Shown: positions 1-9,000 of the stretch, piece after piece
Layout: every line of letters starts with the position of its first letter
How positions within the stretch are numbered: the stretch's first letter is position 1
NCBI GenBank assembly: GCA_020248985.1
Contig: JADCGL010000020.1
Location: 196,227 to 260,226, forward strand
Length of the DNA stretch: 64,000 bases
DNA from: Telmatospirillum sp.
GTDB taxonomy: Bacteria > Pseudomonadota > Alphaproteobacteria > CACIAM-22H2
Direction of reading: 5' to 3'
The notes under the pieces: generated by a model
Seen by the model: only the letters and a program-made list of their open reading frames with translations
What the model was told of the DNA's origin: nothing
The model's database searches: none
Position numbers and translations under genes: made by a program

Positions 1-1
1 G

Positions 2-886
2 CTCGGGCCCGATGTCGCCGCGATCATGCTGACGAACCCCAACACCTGCGGCCTGTTCGAAAACGACATCCGCAAGATCGCCGATCTCATCCATGCGGCT
101 GGCGGCTATTTCTACTGCGACGGTGCCAACTACAACGCCATCGCGGGCCGCGTGCGCCCGGCCGATCTCGGCGTCGATGCGATGCACATCAATCTGCACA
201 AGACCTTTTCGACACCGCATGGCGGCGGCGGTCCGGGCTCGGGCCCCGTGGTGCTGTCGGCCCTGCTCGCGCCTTACGCGCCGCTGCCCTACGTCGTGCA
301 CGGCGCGAATGGTTTCGCGCTTGTCGAAACCGCGACGGGTGCGGCAAAGCCCTTCGGCCGTCTTAAGGCCTTCAACGGCCAGATGGGCATGTTCGTGCGT
401 GCGCTTGCCTACATGCTGAGCCACGGCGCCGACGGTATTCGCCAAGCCTCGACCGATGCCGTGCTGAACGCCAACTACATCCTCGCCCGCCTGCGCGACG
501 TGATGAGCCCGGCCTTCGACGGTGGCCCGTGCATGCACGAAGCCTTGTTCGACGATACGTTCCTAAAGGATACCGGCATTTCGACGCTCGATTTCGCCAA
601 GGCGATGATCGACGAGGGCTACCACCCGATGACGATGTATTTCCCGCTCGTCGTGCATGGGGCGATGCTGGTGGAGCCGACCGAATCCGAGAGCAAGGAG
701 TCGCTCGACGCATTCATCGACACGCTGCGCTACCTTGCGATCGAGGCGCGCAAGCCGGGGGCCGCCGTCTGGTTCCAGGCCGCACCGCGCCTGACGCCGC
801 GCCGCCGTCTCGACGAGACGCGCGCGGCGCGCGCACCGGTGCTGCGCTGGAAGCCGCCCGTCAAAACGGCGCAAGCGGCGGAGTAA
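2..886 (+). CDS. gcvPB: Glycine dehydrogenase (decarboxylating) subunit 2, 3' part
   Basis: C-terminal part of the PLP-dependent P-protein of the glycine cleavage system (two-subunit form). The frame is open from the first bases of the window, so the true start lies upstream. The PLP-lysine region is visible as H-I-N-L-H-K-T-F followed by a glycine-rich H-G-G-G-G-P-G stretch around residues 65-80 of the visible part, which is the signature of this family. The protein decarboxylates glycine and passes the aminomethyl group to the lipoylated H-protein. The tail after about residue 250 is basic and proline-rich, as is common for subunit 2. The rest of the gcv genes are presumably upstream, outside the window. 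The identification is firm; only the 5' truncation limits it. Confidence 0.95.
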   Translation, partial: LGPDVAAIMLTNPNTCGLFENDIRKIADLIHAAGGYFYCDGANYNAIAGRVRPADLGVDAMHINLHKTFSTPHGGGGPGSGPVVLSALLAPYAPLPYVVHGANGFALVETATGAAKPFGRLKAFNGQMGMFVRALAYMLSHGADGIRQASTDAVLNANYILARLRDVMSPAFDGGPCMHEALFDDTFLKDTGISTLDFAKAMIDEGYHPMTMYFPLVVHGAMLVEPTESESKESLDAFIDTLRYLAIEARKPGAAVWFQAAPRLTPRRRLDETRAARAPVLRWKPPVKTAQAAE

Positions 887-914
887 GGCGCCGAAAAAGC
901 GCCCTATCTACAGG

Positions 915-951
915 CAAGTATCGGAAAACAAGCCTGTTTTCCCGTGACTTG
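915..951. other. Imperfect hairpin after gcvPB
   Basis: Between gcvPB and the next small gene, GGAAAACA (923-930) and TGTTTTCC (935-942) form a perfect 8-bp stem with a 4-nt loop. Outer arms CAAGT (915-919) and ACTTG (947-951) can extend it across a short internal loop. There is no clear T-run on either strand, so it could be a weak terminator, an RNA-processing or stability element, or an operator for the small downstream gene. Confidence 0.4.
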
Positions 952-1008
952 TGCAGTGCAAACGCGGATAGTCCAGCGGTAACGGGAAACCGATGGCCGG
1001 GGGACGAA

Positions 1009-1191
1009 ATGAATCGCGAGCAGGAAGTCCGTTTGCAGGAAGGCCTGCGCGAGGCCGACGGCAATGTCGGCTTGGCATCGCAGATCGAGCGCTTGATTGC
1101 GGCGATCGACGTGTGCCGGGCCTGCCAGTCGCGCGCGCAGGGGCGTCGCTGCGCCGGTTGCACGCTTAATGCAACCGGCGAGGCCGCCTAA
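1009..1191 (+). CDS. Small CxxC...CxxC protein of unknown function
   Basis: A 60-residue protein that I do not recognise. An ATG follows a G-rich stretch that can act as ribosome binding site about 6 bases upstream. The N-terminal half is acidic or amphipathic (M-N-R-E-Q-E-V-R-L-Q-E), and the C-terminal third has two C-x-x-C pairs separated by a basic linker (C-R-A-C ... C-A-G-C), the layout of a small zinc ribbon or metal-binding knuckle. It lies 122 bp after gcvPB on the same strand, beyond a hairpin, and converges on the chemoreceptor gene 4 bp away. It could be a small regulatory or adaptor protein. Because it is short, the call rests on the start context and the paired cysteines. Confidence 0.5.
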   Translation: MNREQEVRLQEGLREADGNVGLASQIERLIAAIDVCRACQSRAQGRRCAGCTLNATGEAA

Positions 1192-1195
1192 GTTT

Positions 1196-3187
1196 TTAGA
1201 GCACCTTGAGCCCGATATGCTTGCGGGCAAACCAATCGACATAAGCCTGTTCGACCGGTTCGAACTCCACATGGAGCTTGTCGGCCTCGGTTTCGCGCAC
1301 GACGAAGCGCAAAGCCGACGATAGGCCCTCCAAGCGCATCGTACCCTGGCCGCCGACGCGAATCTTAGCGTCCGTTCGCAGGCACGCGCCGTGTTCGGAG
1401 GAATCGACCAGGGTTGCTTCGATTCGTTTGCCGGACCCGTCGGAAACTTCGACCCCCGCCGCTATCGCATAGCGCGGGTACCCGCGACGGTCGGCTTCGA
1501 TGGTCGAAGTGCGCACGACGCGCACGAGCGTATCGCGCAGGCTTGCGATCTCGTCCGTGACCGAAGCGACGGCCGCGCGCACGTCGGCGGCACTGGTTTC
1601 GACCGAACCCGCCTGCGCGCTCACGCGGGCGATTTTTGCGGCGACTTCGCGCGAGGCTTCGGCCGTTTGCCCGACATTGCGCGCGATCTCCTGGGTGGCG
1701 GCACCCTGTTCTTCCATCGCGGCGGCGATCGCGTTGGCGACTTCGTCGACCTCGCGGATGCGTTCGCCGATTTCCATCACCGCGGCGACGGCATCTTTGG
1801 TGGCGGCCTGGATTTCGCCGACCTGACGGTCGATGTCTTCGGTCGAGCGGCCGGTCTGGTTGGCGAGGTTCTTGACCTCCGAGGCCACCACGGCGAAACC
1901 TTTGCCCGCGTCGCCTGCGCGCGCGGCTTCGATCGTCGCGTTGAGGGCGAGCAGATTGGTCTGCCCCGCGATCTGGCCGATCAGCTTCGTCACTTCCGAA
2001 ATTTTTGCGACCGCATCCGAGAGCGACTGGATCGTCGCCCGCGCATTGTCACCGCTGGCGACGGCCTGCTTGGTGACGCTCGATGCGCGTGCGATCTGCG
2101 CCGAGATCTCGCCGATCGATGCGGTGAGTTCCTCGGCCGCGGACGATACGGTCTGCACGTTCACGAGCGCCTGTTCGGAGGCCGCGGCAACGGCCTGCGA
2201 GTCGCTCGACACTTCCTGGGCCAGGCGCGTCATGCCGTCGGCAGCCGAGTCGGCCGCACGCGTGTTGCGTGAAATCGTTTCGACGGCGGCGCCCGTTTCG
2301 CGTTCGACCGTCTCAGCCATGCCGCGCATCGCGGCCTTCTTGGCGGCTTCCGCTTCGGCGCGTGCCACGCTTTGCTGTGACTTGAGGCGTTCGTTTTCGA
2401 GCGCGTTGTCTTTGAAGACCTGGACGGCCTTGGCCATCTCGCCGATCTCGTCGGCGCGTCCGCGTGCCGGAATTTCGAGCGTGGTGTCGCCGTCCGCAAG
2501 GGCGCGCATGGCCCCGGTCATCGTGCGGATCGGGCGGATCATGCCGAGAATGACGCCGCCCACGCCGACGATCGCGACGAGCATCACGAACCCGGAGACA
2601 AGCCACAAGACCAGCATGAAGCGGCCTTCCTGGGCGGCCGCATAGGCTTCGGTCGTCTCGTTCATCTTTTCGGTCGCCGAGACCGCGGCGTCGATGCCGG
2701 CGCGATGGCGCGCATAGGCTGCCTGCAGGTCGCTATAGACTGTCTGCGCGCGCTGCCGATCATCGGCCTCAAGGGCGGGAACCAGCTGCTCGTCGATGAT
2801 TTTCCAGAACTCCAGACCCGGCTGGTGCGCATCGACCGTCAGTTTGCGGCGTACATCTGCCTCGATGTCGGTGGTCGGATCGCGCCAAAAGGCCTGGCGC
2901 GTGTCGTAGTCCGACTTGAGCTTGGTCAGCGCTTGCTTGTGCGCAGCGACTTCGCTGCCCGGCTGCATTGCGAGTGTCGCTTCGAGATAGGCTTCAAGCA
3001 CATAGGCAGGCGGGGGCAGGATGTCGGCAACGAGGTCTTTGCCGAGCACGATGCGCTCGTAGACCGGACCGCCGACCTTGAGTTTGCGCAAAGCCGTATC
3101 GCTCGTCAGCACCGTTGCGGCAAAACCGACGATGACCAGGAAACCAAGAATGTTCGCCAGCGTCGCCAACTTGAGTTTCACGCCCAT
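1196..3187 (-). CDS. Methyl-accepting chemotaxis protein with C-terminal PilZ domain
   Basis: A 663-residue transmembrane chemoreceptor. Order of parts: TM1 at about 8-28; a periplasmic helical sensor region of about 160 residues; TM2 at about 190-216; a HAMP domain to about 270; a long cytoplasmic coiled coil with the conserved signalling tip ([13 protein letters not shown]) that contacts CheA/CheW; then from about residue 560 a PilZ domain. The PilZ domain carries both c-di-GMP-binding signatures, R-G-Y-P-R at 568-572 (RxxxR) and D-S-S-E-H-G at 595-600 (DxSxxG). This suggests that receptor output is modulated by c-di-GMP. It is monocistronic: convergent with the small upstream gene and separated from the atp operon by a terminator. 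The ligand cannot be read from the sequence. Confidence 0.92.
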   Translation of the reverse strand: MGVKLKLATLANILGFLVIVGFAATVLTSDTALRKLKVGGPVYERIVLGKDLVADILPPPAYVLEAYLEATLAMQPGSEVAAHKQALTKLKSDYDTRQAFWRDPTTDIEADVRRKLTVDAHQPGLEFWKIIDEQLVPALEADDRQRAQTVYSDLQAAYARHRAGIDAAVSATEKMNETTEAYAAAQEGRFMLVLWLVSGFVMLVAIVGVGGVILGMIRPIRTMTGAMRALADGDTTLEIPARGRADEIGEMAKAVQVFKDNALENERLKSQQSVARAEAEAAKKAAMRGMAETVERETGAAVETISRNTRAADSAADGMTRLAQEVSSDSQAVAAASEQALVNVQTVSSAAEELTASIGEISAQIARASSVTKQAVASGDNARATIQSLSDAVAKISEVTKLIGQIAGQTNLLALNATIEAARAGDAGKGFAVVASEVKNLANQTGRSTEDIDRQVGEIQAATKDAVAAVMEIGERIREVDEVANAIAAAMEEQGAATQEIARNVGQTAEASREVAAKIARVSAQAGSVETSAADVRAAVASVTDEIASLRDTLVRVVRTSTIEADRRGYPRYAIAAGVEVSDGSGKRIEATLVDSSEHGACLRTDAKIRVGGQGTMRLEGLSSALRFVVRETEADKLHVEFEPVEQAYVDWFARKHIGLKVL

Positions 3188-3251
3188 TTTTAAGGTATCC
3201 TTCGTCTGTGTCGCGCGCAGATCACAAAAACTGATCGTTTAAACTTGTTTT

Positions 3252-3280
3252 ACTTTACATACTTATCGGGTTCTTTGCAA
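3252..3280 (-). promoter_or_regulatory. Putative promoter of the chemoreceptor gene
   Basis: Read on the minus strand, TTGCAA (3280-3275) is separated by 17 bases from TAAAGT (3257-3252), about 65 bases before the chemoreceptor ATG. Each box matches the sigma-70 consensus at four of six positions. The stretch is clearly richer in A and T than the flanking genes. Confidence 0.4.
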
Positions 3281-3321
3281 TCGTTCCGGTTTTGAGCCGC
3301 AAGATGCGGTTCTCCGGGCGC

Positions 3322-3367
3322 CTATAAAGAAAAACCCCGCCCGGCCGGATTGCGGCGGGGCGGGGTT
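3322..3367 (-). terminator. Intrinsic terminator of the atp F0 operon
   Basis: AACCCCGCCC (3333-3342) pairs perfectly with GGGCGGGGTT (3358-3367) around a 15-base loop. On the minus strand the hairpin is followed by TTTTCTTTATAGG, a T-rich tract. It lies about 30 bp after the atpF stop, so it ends the atpI-B-E-F'-F transcript and insulates the chemoreceptor gene. Confidence 0.85.
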
Positions 3368-3395
3368 CTTCGACGGCCCGAACGGCCGAAATGCT

Positions 3396-3884
3396 TCAGT
3401 TCAGGCGCGTCGGCAAGGCCTGGATGGCTTGGCCCGCGATCGCGTCCTGGCGGCCCGCATCGAGGTGCGTCGCGAGCAGCTTGGAAGTTGCCGCGATCGC
3501 AAGATCGACCGCAGCACTGCGAACGTCGGACGTTGCCTGCGCCTCGGCCTGGGCGATGCGCTCGAGGGCGAGCGTTTCGCGGCGCTTTAGCGAGGTCGCA
3601 AGGTCGGCCTCGGCCTTGGCGGCAAGGCGGGCGGCTTCTTCCTTGGCGGCCGTCACGATCGCGTCGGCTTGCGCCATCGCGTCGCGATGCTTGGCCTGGT
3701 ACTCGGCCAACAGCTTCTCGGCCTGGGCGCGCAGATTGGCGGCTTCCTCGAGGTCTTTGCGGATGCGCTCGGCGCGCGCATCGAGCCCACCGAGCAGCGC
3801 CGACTTGACCGGACCCCAAGCGAGATAGAACAGGGTCAGGATCGCCAGCGTGATCCAGAGATATTCGTTTTGCAGAATGGCCAT
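3396..3884 (-). CDS. atpF: F0F1 ATP synthase subunit b
   Basis: A 162-residue peripheral-stalk subunit of the ATP synthase. One N-terminal membrane helix (about residues 8-26) is followed by a long charged amphipathic helix rich in Ala, Glu, Lys and Arg (about 35-135), which forms the right-handed coiled coil with b' and holds F1 through the delta subunit. It is the last gene of the F0 operon and follows its paralogue b' by 9 bp. The F1 genes are not nearby, the split arrangement usual in alphaproteobacteria. Start choice: ATG with the hydrophobic segment immediately after it. Confidence 0.93.
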   Translation of the reverse strand: MAILQNEYLWITLAILTLFYLAWGPVKSALLGGLDARAERIRKDLEEAANLRAQAEKLLAEYQAKHRDAMAQADAIVTAAKEEAARLAAKAEADLATSLKRRETLALERIAQAEAQATSDVRSAAVDLAIAATSKLLATHLDAGRQDAIAGQAIQALPTRLN

Positions 3885-3893
3885 GGCTTTTCC

Positions 3894-4376
3894 TTAGGCG
3901 CGCGAAGCGGCGGCTGCGGCTTTGGCGTCGGCTTCGCTCACGGCAAGGCCGCCGATCTTGCGGGCAACGTCGACGGCGATTTCGGCCGCCAACGCTTCGA
4001 CGTTCGACAAGGCGGTCGTGCGCGCGGCCGCGATCGTGCTTTCGGCCGACTTGATCTTGACGCTCAAGGCCGCGTTGAGTTCGGCCGACTTGGCGGCGGC
4101 TTGCTTGGCGAGGGCCGCCTCGGTTTCGAGGCGCACGGCCTGGGCCTTGGCGCGGCTTTCGGCGAGCGCTTTTTCGTAGGCCGCGATCATCGCGTCGCTG
4201 TCGCCCTTGAGGGCGGCGGCGCGGTTTAGATCGCCCTCGATCTGCTTCTCGCGGCCTTCGATCGCCGCACCGAGCTTCGGCAGCACGCTGCGCGACAGCA
4301 CGCGGTAGAACACCGCGAAAATCACGATCAGCCAGAAAATCTGGCTGGCGAACCAGGTGGGATCGAATTGCGGCAT
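3894..4376 (-). CDS. atpG: F0F1 ATP synthase subunit b'
   Basis: A 160-residue b-type peripheral-stalk subunit, the b' member of the heterodimeric stalk found in alphaproteobacteria and photosynthetic bacteria. It has the typical N-terminus with an F-D-P-T-W-F motif, a single transmembrane helix at about residues 10-30, and then an alanine- and charge-rich helix to the C-terminus. The b' identity rests on the F-D-x-x-x-F start and its position directly before b. A strong hairpin lies between it and atpE. The gene is variously named atpG, atpF2 or atpX. Confidence 0.9.
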   Translation of the reverse strand: MPQFDPTWFASQIFWLIVIFAVFYRVLSRSVLPKLGAAIEGREKQIEGDLNRAAALKGDSDAMIAAYEKALAESRAKAQAVRLETEAALAKQAAAKSAELNAALSVKIKSAESTIAAARTTALSNVEALAAEIAVDVARKIGGLAVSEADAKAAAAASRA

Positions 4377-4385
4377 CGGCAGCCC

Positions 4386-4435
4386 CGGGACGGAAATAAA
4401 GAAGGGCCGGGAAGGCCGCGTGCGGCCCTCCCGGC
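4386..4435 (-). terminator. Hairpin between atpE and atpF' (attenuator or 3' stabiliser of atpE)
   Basis: GCCGGGAAGGCCGC (4406-4419) and GCGGCCCTCCCGGC (4422-4435) form a 14-bp stem with one mismatch and a very short loop. On the minus strand it is followed by TTCTTTATTTCC, a T-rich tract. The structure is shaped like an intrinsic terminator but sits inside the operon, immediately after the gene for the most abundant subunit (the c-ring). That suits partial termination or 3' protection of an atpE-rich mRNA. Confidence 0.65.
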
Positions 4436-4446
4436 GGGAACGCTTG

Positions 4447-4671
4447 TTAGGAGACGAAGATCAAGATCGCGATGACGAACGCGAGCAGCGCGATGAATTC
4501 CGTCACGGCGAAGCCGATGTACGCGAACACCTGCACATTGTCCTTGGCGGCCGGGTTGCGGGCGACCGCGGCGATCAGGCTGGCCCACACCGAGCCCACG
4601 CCGATGCCCGCACCGATCATGCCGATCGCGGCGAGGCCCATGCCGATGAGTTTTGCTGCTGCTGGTTCCAT
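4447..4671 (-). CDS. atpE: F0F1 ATP synthase subunit c
   Basis: A 74-residue proteolipid, the usual length. It has two transmembrane helices joined by a polar loop with R-N-P. The first helix contains the glycine repeat G-A-G-I-G-V-G that packs the c-ring. The second carries the proton-binding glutamate in F-A-V-T-E-F-I-A-L (about residue 58). The protein forms the rotating proton-conducting ring. It is flanked by atpB upstream and by a hairpin downstream that may raise its expression relative to b' and b. Confidence 0.97.
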   Translation of the reverse strand: MEPAAAKLIGMGLAAIGMIGAGIGVGSVWASLIAAVARNPAAKDNVQVFAYIGFAVTEFIALLAFVIAILIFVS

Positions 4672-4766
4672 CGTCCTATTTCCTTCTTTTCTACGAGTTT
4701 ACTGGTCGCTCGCCGCTTTCCGTCCGCCGGTCCACTTTTTTCGGGGCAGGCGGAAGGCGACCGCGC

Positions 4767-5510
4767 TCAGTGCAGGTGGATCGCGTCGTTCAGATAGATG
4801 CACGACAGGATCGTGAAGATGTAGGCCTGCAGCGCCGCCACGAAAAACTCGAGGGCGGAAATGCCGACCAGAACCGAAAAGGGCACCACGCCCGGGATCA
4901 CGAAAAACGCGCCGAGGCTGATCACGAAGCCCGCGAAGATCTTCATGATGATGTGGCCGACCGTCATGTTGGCGAACAGACGCACCGACAGCGAGATCGG
5001 CCGCGCCATGTACGAAATCACTTCGATCGGGATCAGAATGGGGGCGGTGGCAAGCGGGGCGCCCGACGGGAAAAACAGGTGGAAGAAATGCGTGCCGTGG
5101 CGCGCGAAACCAATGCCCGTGATGACCAGGAAGATGATCAGCGCCATCGTGAAGGTGACGACGATGTGGCTCGTGAAGGTGAACGAGCCCGGGATCATGC
5201 CGGCCAAGTTGCCGAACAGCACGAAGCAGAACAGCGTGAAGAAGAAGGGGAAGTATTTTTTGCCCTCGTCGCCGACATTCTCGCGCACCATGCCCGCGAT
5301 GAATTCGTACATGAGCTCGCCCATCGACTGCAGGCGGCCCGGCACGAGACGCGCGCCGTTGGCCGAGGCCAGCAGGAACACGGCGGCGGCACCGGCGGCC
5401 AGCGTCATCCACAAGGCCGAGTTTGTGTAGGCGAGATTGAGGCCCGCCACTTCGAGCTGCACAAGCGGCTTGATCTGGAACTGGTCAAGGGGGCTGGACA
5501 CGGGGTGCAA
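4767..5510 (-). CDS. atpB: F0F1 ATP synthase subunit a
   Basis: A 247-residue polytopic membrane protein forming the proton half-channels of F0. The essential arginine is in the conserved S-V-R-L-F-A-N-M motif (about residue 170), in the helix that faces the c-ring. Several hydrophobic helices span the whole length. A 95-bp gap separates it from atpE. It is the second gene of the operon, 43 bp after atpI. Confidence 0.96.
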   Translation of the reverse strand: MHPVSSPLDQFQIKPLVQLEVAGLNLAYTNSALWMTLAAGAAAVFLLASANGARLVPGRLQSMGELMYEFIAGMVRENVGDEGKKYFPFFFTLFCFVLFGNLAGMIPGSFTFTSHIVVTFTMALIIFLVITGIGFARHGTHFFHLFFPSGAPLATAPILIPIEVISYMARPISLSVRLFANMTVGHIIMKIFAGFVISLGAFFVIPGVVPFSVLVGISALEFFVAALQAYIFTILSCIYLNDAIHLH

Positions 5511-5553
5511 ATCTCCGAAAACGGCGTTGCAGCAAAAAAATCGGGCCGAAACT

Positions 5554-5904
5554 CTAGACGGGCGGACCGGGCTTTGCGGCCTGGTCGTCCGCCACTTTTT
5601 TCTGGGCGGCGGTTGCCACCCGGATCACGTTGCGCATGCCGGCAGCAGCCCCCAGCATGAAAAACGCGAGCGTCAGCCAGGGACTTGTCGAAAGCCACCG
5701 GTCGAGCACGTAGCCCATCCCGGTGCCGACCGCCAAGGTCGCCAGCAATTCGACCGAGATGCGAAAGCCAAGACCCAACTGGCCGGTCTTGGCACCTGCA
5801 GCCGCAGCCGAACGCGTTGCCGCTTTTGTCCGGCGTTGCTGCACGGCCGCAACCTTGGCCGTGAAGGCCTCAAGCTCGCGGTTCCGATCTTCGGAATCGG
5901 CCAT
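5554..5904 (-). CDS. atpI: AtpI/AtpZ-family ATP synthase assembly protein
   Basis: A 116-residue small membrane protein and first gene of the F0 operon. The charged N-terminal third (E-D-R-N-R-E-L-E) is followed by a hydrophobic hairpin of two helices with the motif G-x-G-x-G-Y-x-L-D, typical of the AtpZ/AtpI group linked to c-ring assembly and Mg2+ handling. I chose the ATG at 5904 rather than the longer frame to 5979: a GGAG ribosome binding site precedes it by about 10 bases, and the upstream extension overlaps the probable promoter and transcription start. Confidence 0.85.
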   Translation of the reverse strand: MADSEDRNRELEAFTAKVAAVQQRRTKAATRSAAAAGAKTGQLGLGFRISVELLATLAVGTGMGYVLDRWLSTSPWLTLAFFMLGAAAGMRNVIRVATAAQKKVADDQAAKPGPPV

Positions 5905-5975
5905 GCTCGAAGCTCCGGTGAAAGCGGCGCAAAAGAAGCGGAAATCCGCGTCTTTCCACCCGTCTGACGGCGCGG

Positions 5976-6004
5976 ACAATAGGGATGGGGGGTGCGGCTG
6001 TCAA
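5976..6004 (-). promoter_or_regulatory. Promoter of the atp F0 operon
   Basis: On the minus strand TTGACA (6004-5999, perfect -35) is separated by exactly 17 bases from TATTGT (5981-5976), about 70 bases upstream of the atpI start. This implies that the ATP synthase operon starts its own transcript although smc, upstream, runs in the same direction. Confidence 0.75.
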
Positions 6005-6056
6005 GCGCCTTTAGCGAACGCCAAGTGCTTGATCCGCCATTGGAAAAAAGGCTGCG

Positions 6057-9000
6057 TCAGGCGGTCGCCCGCAGCCTTTCCGCACTGCGAAGATCGACCG
6101 AGACGAGGGTCGAGATGCCGCGCTCGGCCATCGTCACGCCGAACAGCCTGTCCATTTTCGACATGGTCAAGCGGTGGTGGGTTACGACGATGAAGCGCAC
6201 GCCGCTCGAGCGGCCGATTTCGTCGAGGAGCTTGCAGAAGCGGTCGACGTTCGCGTCGTCGAGCGGGGCGTCGACTTCGTCCATCACGCAGATCGGCGCG
6301 GGGTTGGTGAGGAACACCGCAAACAGCAGCGCCAATGCCGTCATCGCCTGTTCGCCGCCCGAGAGCAGCGTGAGCGACTGCAGCTTCTTGCCCGGCGGCG
6401 AGGCCATCACGTCGAGCCCGGCTTCGAGCGGATCGTCGTTGACCTGGCCGTCGGCCCCCATCACGGGGCTCAAGGTCAGGTGCGCGCGGCCGCCGCCGAA
6501 CAGGCGCTGGAACAGATCCTGGAAATGGCCATCGACCTTCGTGAAGGCTTCGCGCAGGCGTTCGCGCGCTTCCTTGTTGAGGCTGCCGATCCCCTGGCGC
6601 AGCTTGCCGATCGCCTGCACCAGATCGTCCTTCTCGTTGGTCATGCCGGCGATCTGCGCTTCGACCTCTTCGGCCTCCTGCTCGGCGCGCAGATTGACGG
6701 GGCCCATATTGTCGCGCTCTTTGACGAGCCGATCGAGGCGCCGCTCGATGTCGGCGATCGCGGGCAGATCTTCGTCAGCTTCGACCATGCCGGCGGCGAG
6801 CGTTTCTTCGGGCGCGCAATCGAGCCGCTCGCGGATTGTGAGCGCGAGTTGCTCTTGGGCCTGCGCCTGCTGTTCGCTGTGCGCTTGGCCGCGCACGCGG
6901 TCTTCGCGCGCTTCGACGAGTGCTGCTTCGACAGCCTTGAGCGCGCGTTCGGCATCGCGCACGGCCGTTTCCGCGGCGGCGAGCTGGTCGGCGGCGTTGC
7001 GGCGCAGCTGCGCCATTTCCTGCGTCTTGTCGGCAAGGCTCGCGCGGTCGGCGGCGATCTTGGCGGGCCGCTCGGCAAGGTCGAGGCGCTCGCTTTCGGC
7101 AAGTTCGTGGCGCTCGACCAACGTCGCAATCTGGCGCTGGGCCGAGTCCGCACGGCTCTCCCACGCTTGCTGCTCGTTGCCGATGCTCAAGCGCCGGCGC
7201 GCGCGATTTTCGCGTTCGCGCGCCAAGCGCTGGGAGGCGGCCTCGCGCTCGGCCAAAAGCTGGCGCGCTTGGCTCAATGCCTGGCGGTCTTCGGCAAGCT
7301 GGGCACGCGCTTGGGCGGGATCGGGGATCGCATCGAAACGCTCTTGCGCATTGCTGCGCCGCGCGTCGAGCTCTTGGCGGTCCGCCAGAATGCGCGCGAT
7401 TTCGGCACCGAGCAGACCAAGTTTGGTCGACTCGGCTTCGGTCTCGCGCGTGAGGCGCGCGATGTCGCCGCGTGCGGCTTCGATCGCATTGCCGGCGACA
7501 CGCGTTTGCTGGCGCGCTTGCTGGTCGGCCGCCTCGGCCGTTTTGGTGGCGGCTTGTGCGGCCGCATAACGCGTGCGCGCACCGGTCGAGATTTCGCGCG
7601 CGCGGGCGCATTCGTCTTCGAGTACGGCGAGGCGATTGCGCATCGTCAGCAATTCGGCGGCCTGCGAGGGCGCGCCTGCCGCTTGCACAAACCCGTCCCA
7701 ACGCCACAGCGCACCTTCTTTGGTCACAAGGCGCTGGCCTTGCGCCAATTGGGCGGCAAGTGCGGCACCTTCGGCTTCGTTTGCCACGACGCCGATCTGC
7801 GACAGGCGGCGCGCCAATGCGGCGGGTGCCTCGACATACGATGCAAGTGCCACCGCACCCACGGGCAGCGGCGGCGGATTGCTCGCGATATCGAGCACGC
7901 GCCATTGGCGGGGTGCCGCCGCATCGAGGCCAGCCGACAGGTCGTCGCCAAGGCCCGTACCGAGGGCCGTTTCGAAGCCGGGCGCAACTTTTAGCGCGTC
8001 CATGACGGGTGCAAAGGGCCCGGCATTCTTCGTGATTGCACCGACCGCGCGCGAAATACCTTGGCGCTCGCCGTCGAGCTTCGAGAATGTCTGGTCGGCA
8101 TCGCGCAGCGCCTCGCGTGCAGCGAACTCTTCCTCTTGTGCGGCGCGGCGCGCTCCCTCGGCGTCTTCGGCGGCCGACATGGCGGCCGCCAAGTGCGCCT
8201 CGGCCTCGGCCAAACGCGCATCGAACGCGCTGCGCTTTTCGTCCGATCCGGCAAGCTGCGCTTCGAGCTTGGCTTTGTCCGCTTCTTGGGCGGCCAAACG
8301 CTCGGCCAGGCGTGCGAGGCGCGACTGCGCATCGCCGATTTCGCGCTGCAAGGCTGCCCGCTCGCTCTCGGCCTTGGCGACGGCTTCGGTCGCGCGCGCA
8401 AGCGCTGCGTCGCGCGTTTCGACCGTGTCGCGCTGGCTGGCGATCTCGTCGCCGAGAGCCGCCGCTTCGCCGTCGGCGCGCGTATCGGCTTCGGCCAATT
8501 CGCCAAGCTCGGATTCCAGGCGCGTGCGCGCATTCTGTGTGTCGGCGAGCAGGTTTTCTTCGCGCTGTTTGTCGCGTGCGAGCTGTTCGAGCAGCACGTC
8601 GAGCTGGGCGATCTGTGCCAGCGTGCGGCGCTCTTCGTCGGCAAGCTGTTCGCCCGCCACTTCAAGGCGCGTGAGCGCGGCAGCGGCTTCCTGCTCGTGC
8701 TGGCGCAAGTCGGGCAACGTTGCCTGCGCTTCGGCGAGCACGGTCGAGGCGGCGGCCGCACGCGTCGTGATGTCGATCACCAAGGCTTCGGCAGCGGCGA
8801 GTTTCTCGGCTGCCGCTTGGCTGTCGGCGATCTGCTGCTGCCAACGCAGATGGAACAAAATCGCCTCGGCGCGGCGCACGAGGTCGCTCATGTTGCGATA
8901 GCGCGCGGCTTGGCGCGCCTGTTTCTTGAGGCCTTCGAGCTGCACGCCGAGCGTGGTCAGCACGTCGTCGAGGCGGGCGAGATTCTGCTCGGCGGCTTTG

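Noticed and set aside
964-983. A stretch resembling the 5' half of a tRNA
   Set aside because: No anticodon arm, T-arm or acceptor complement follows, so no cloverleaf can be drawn.
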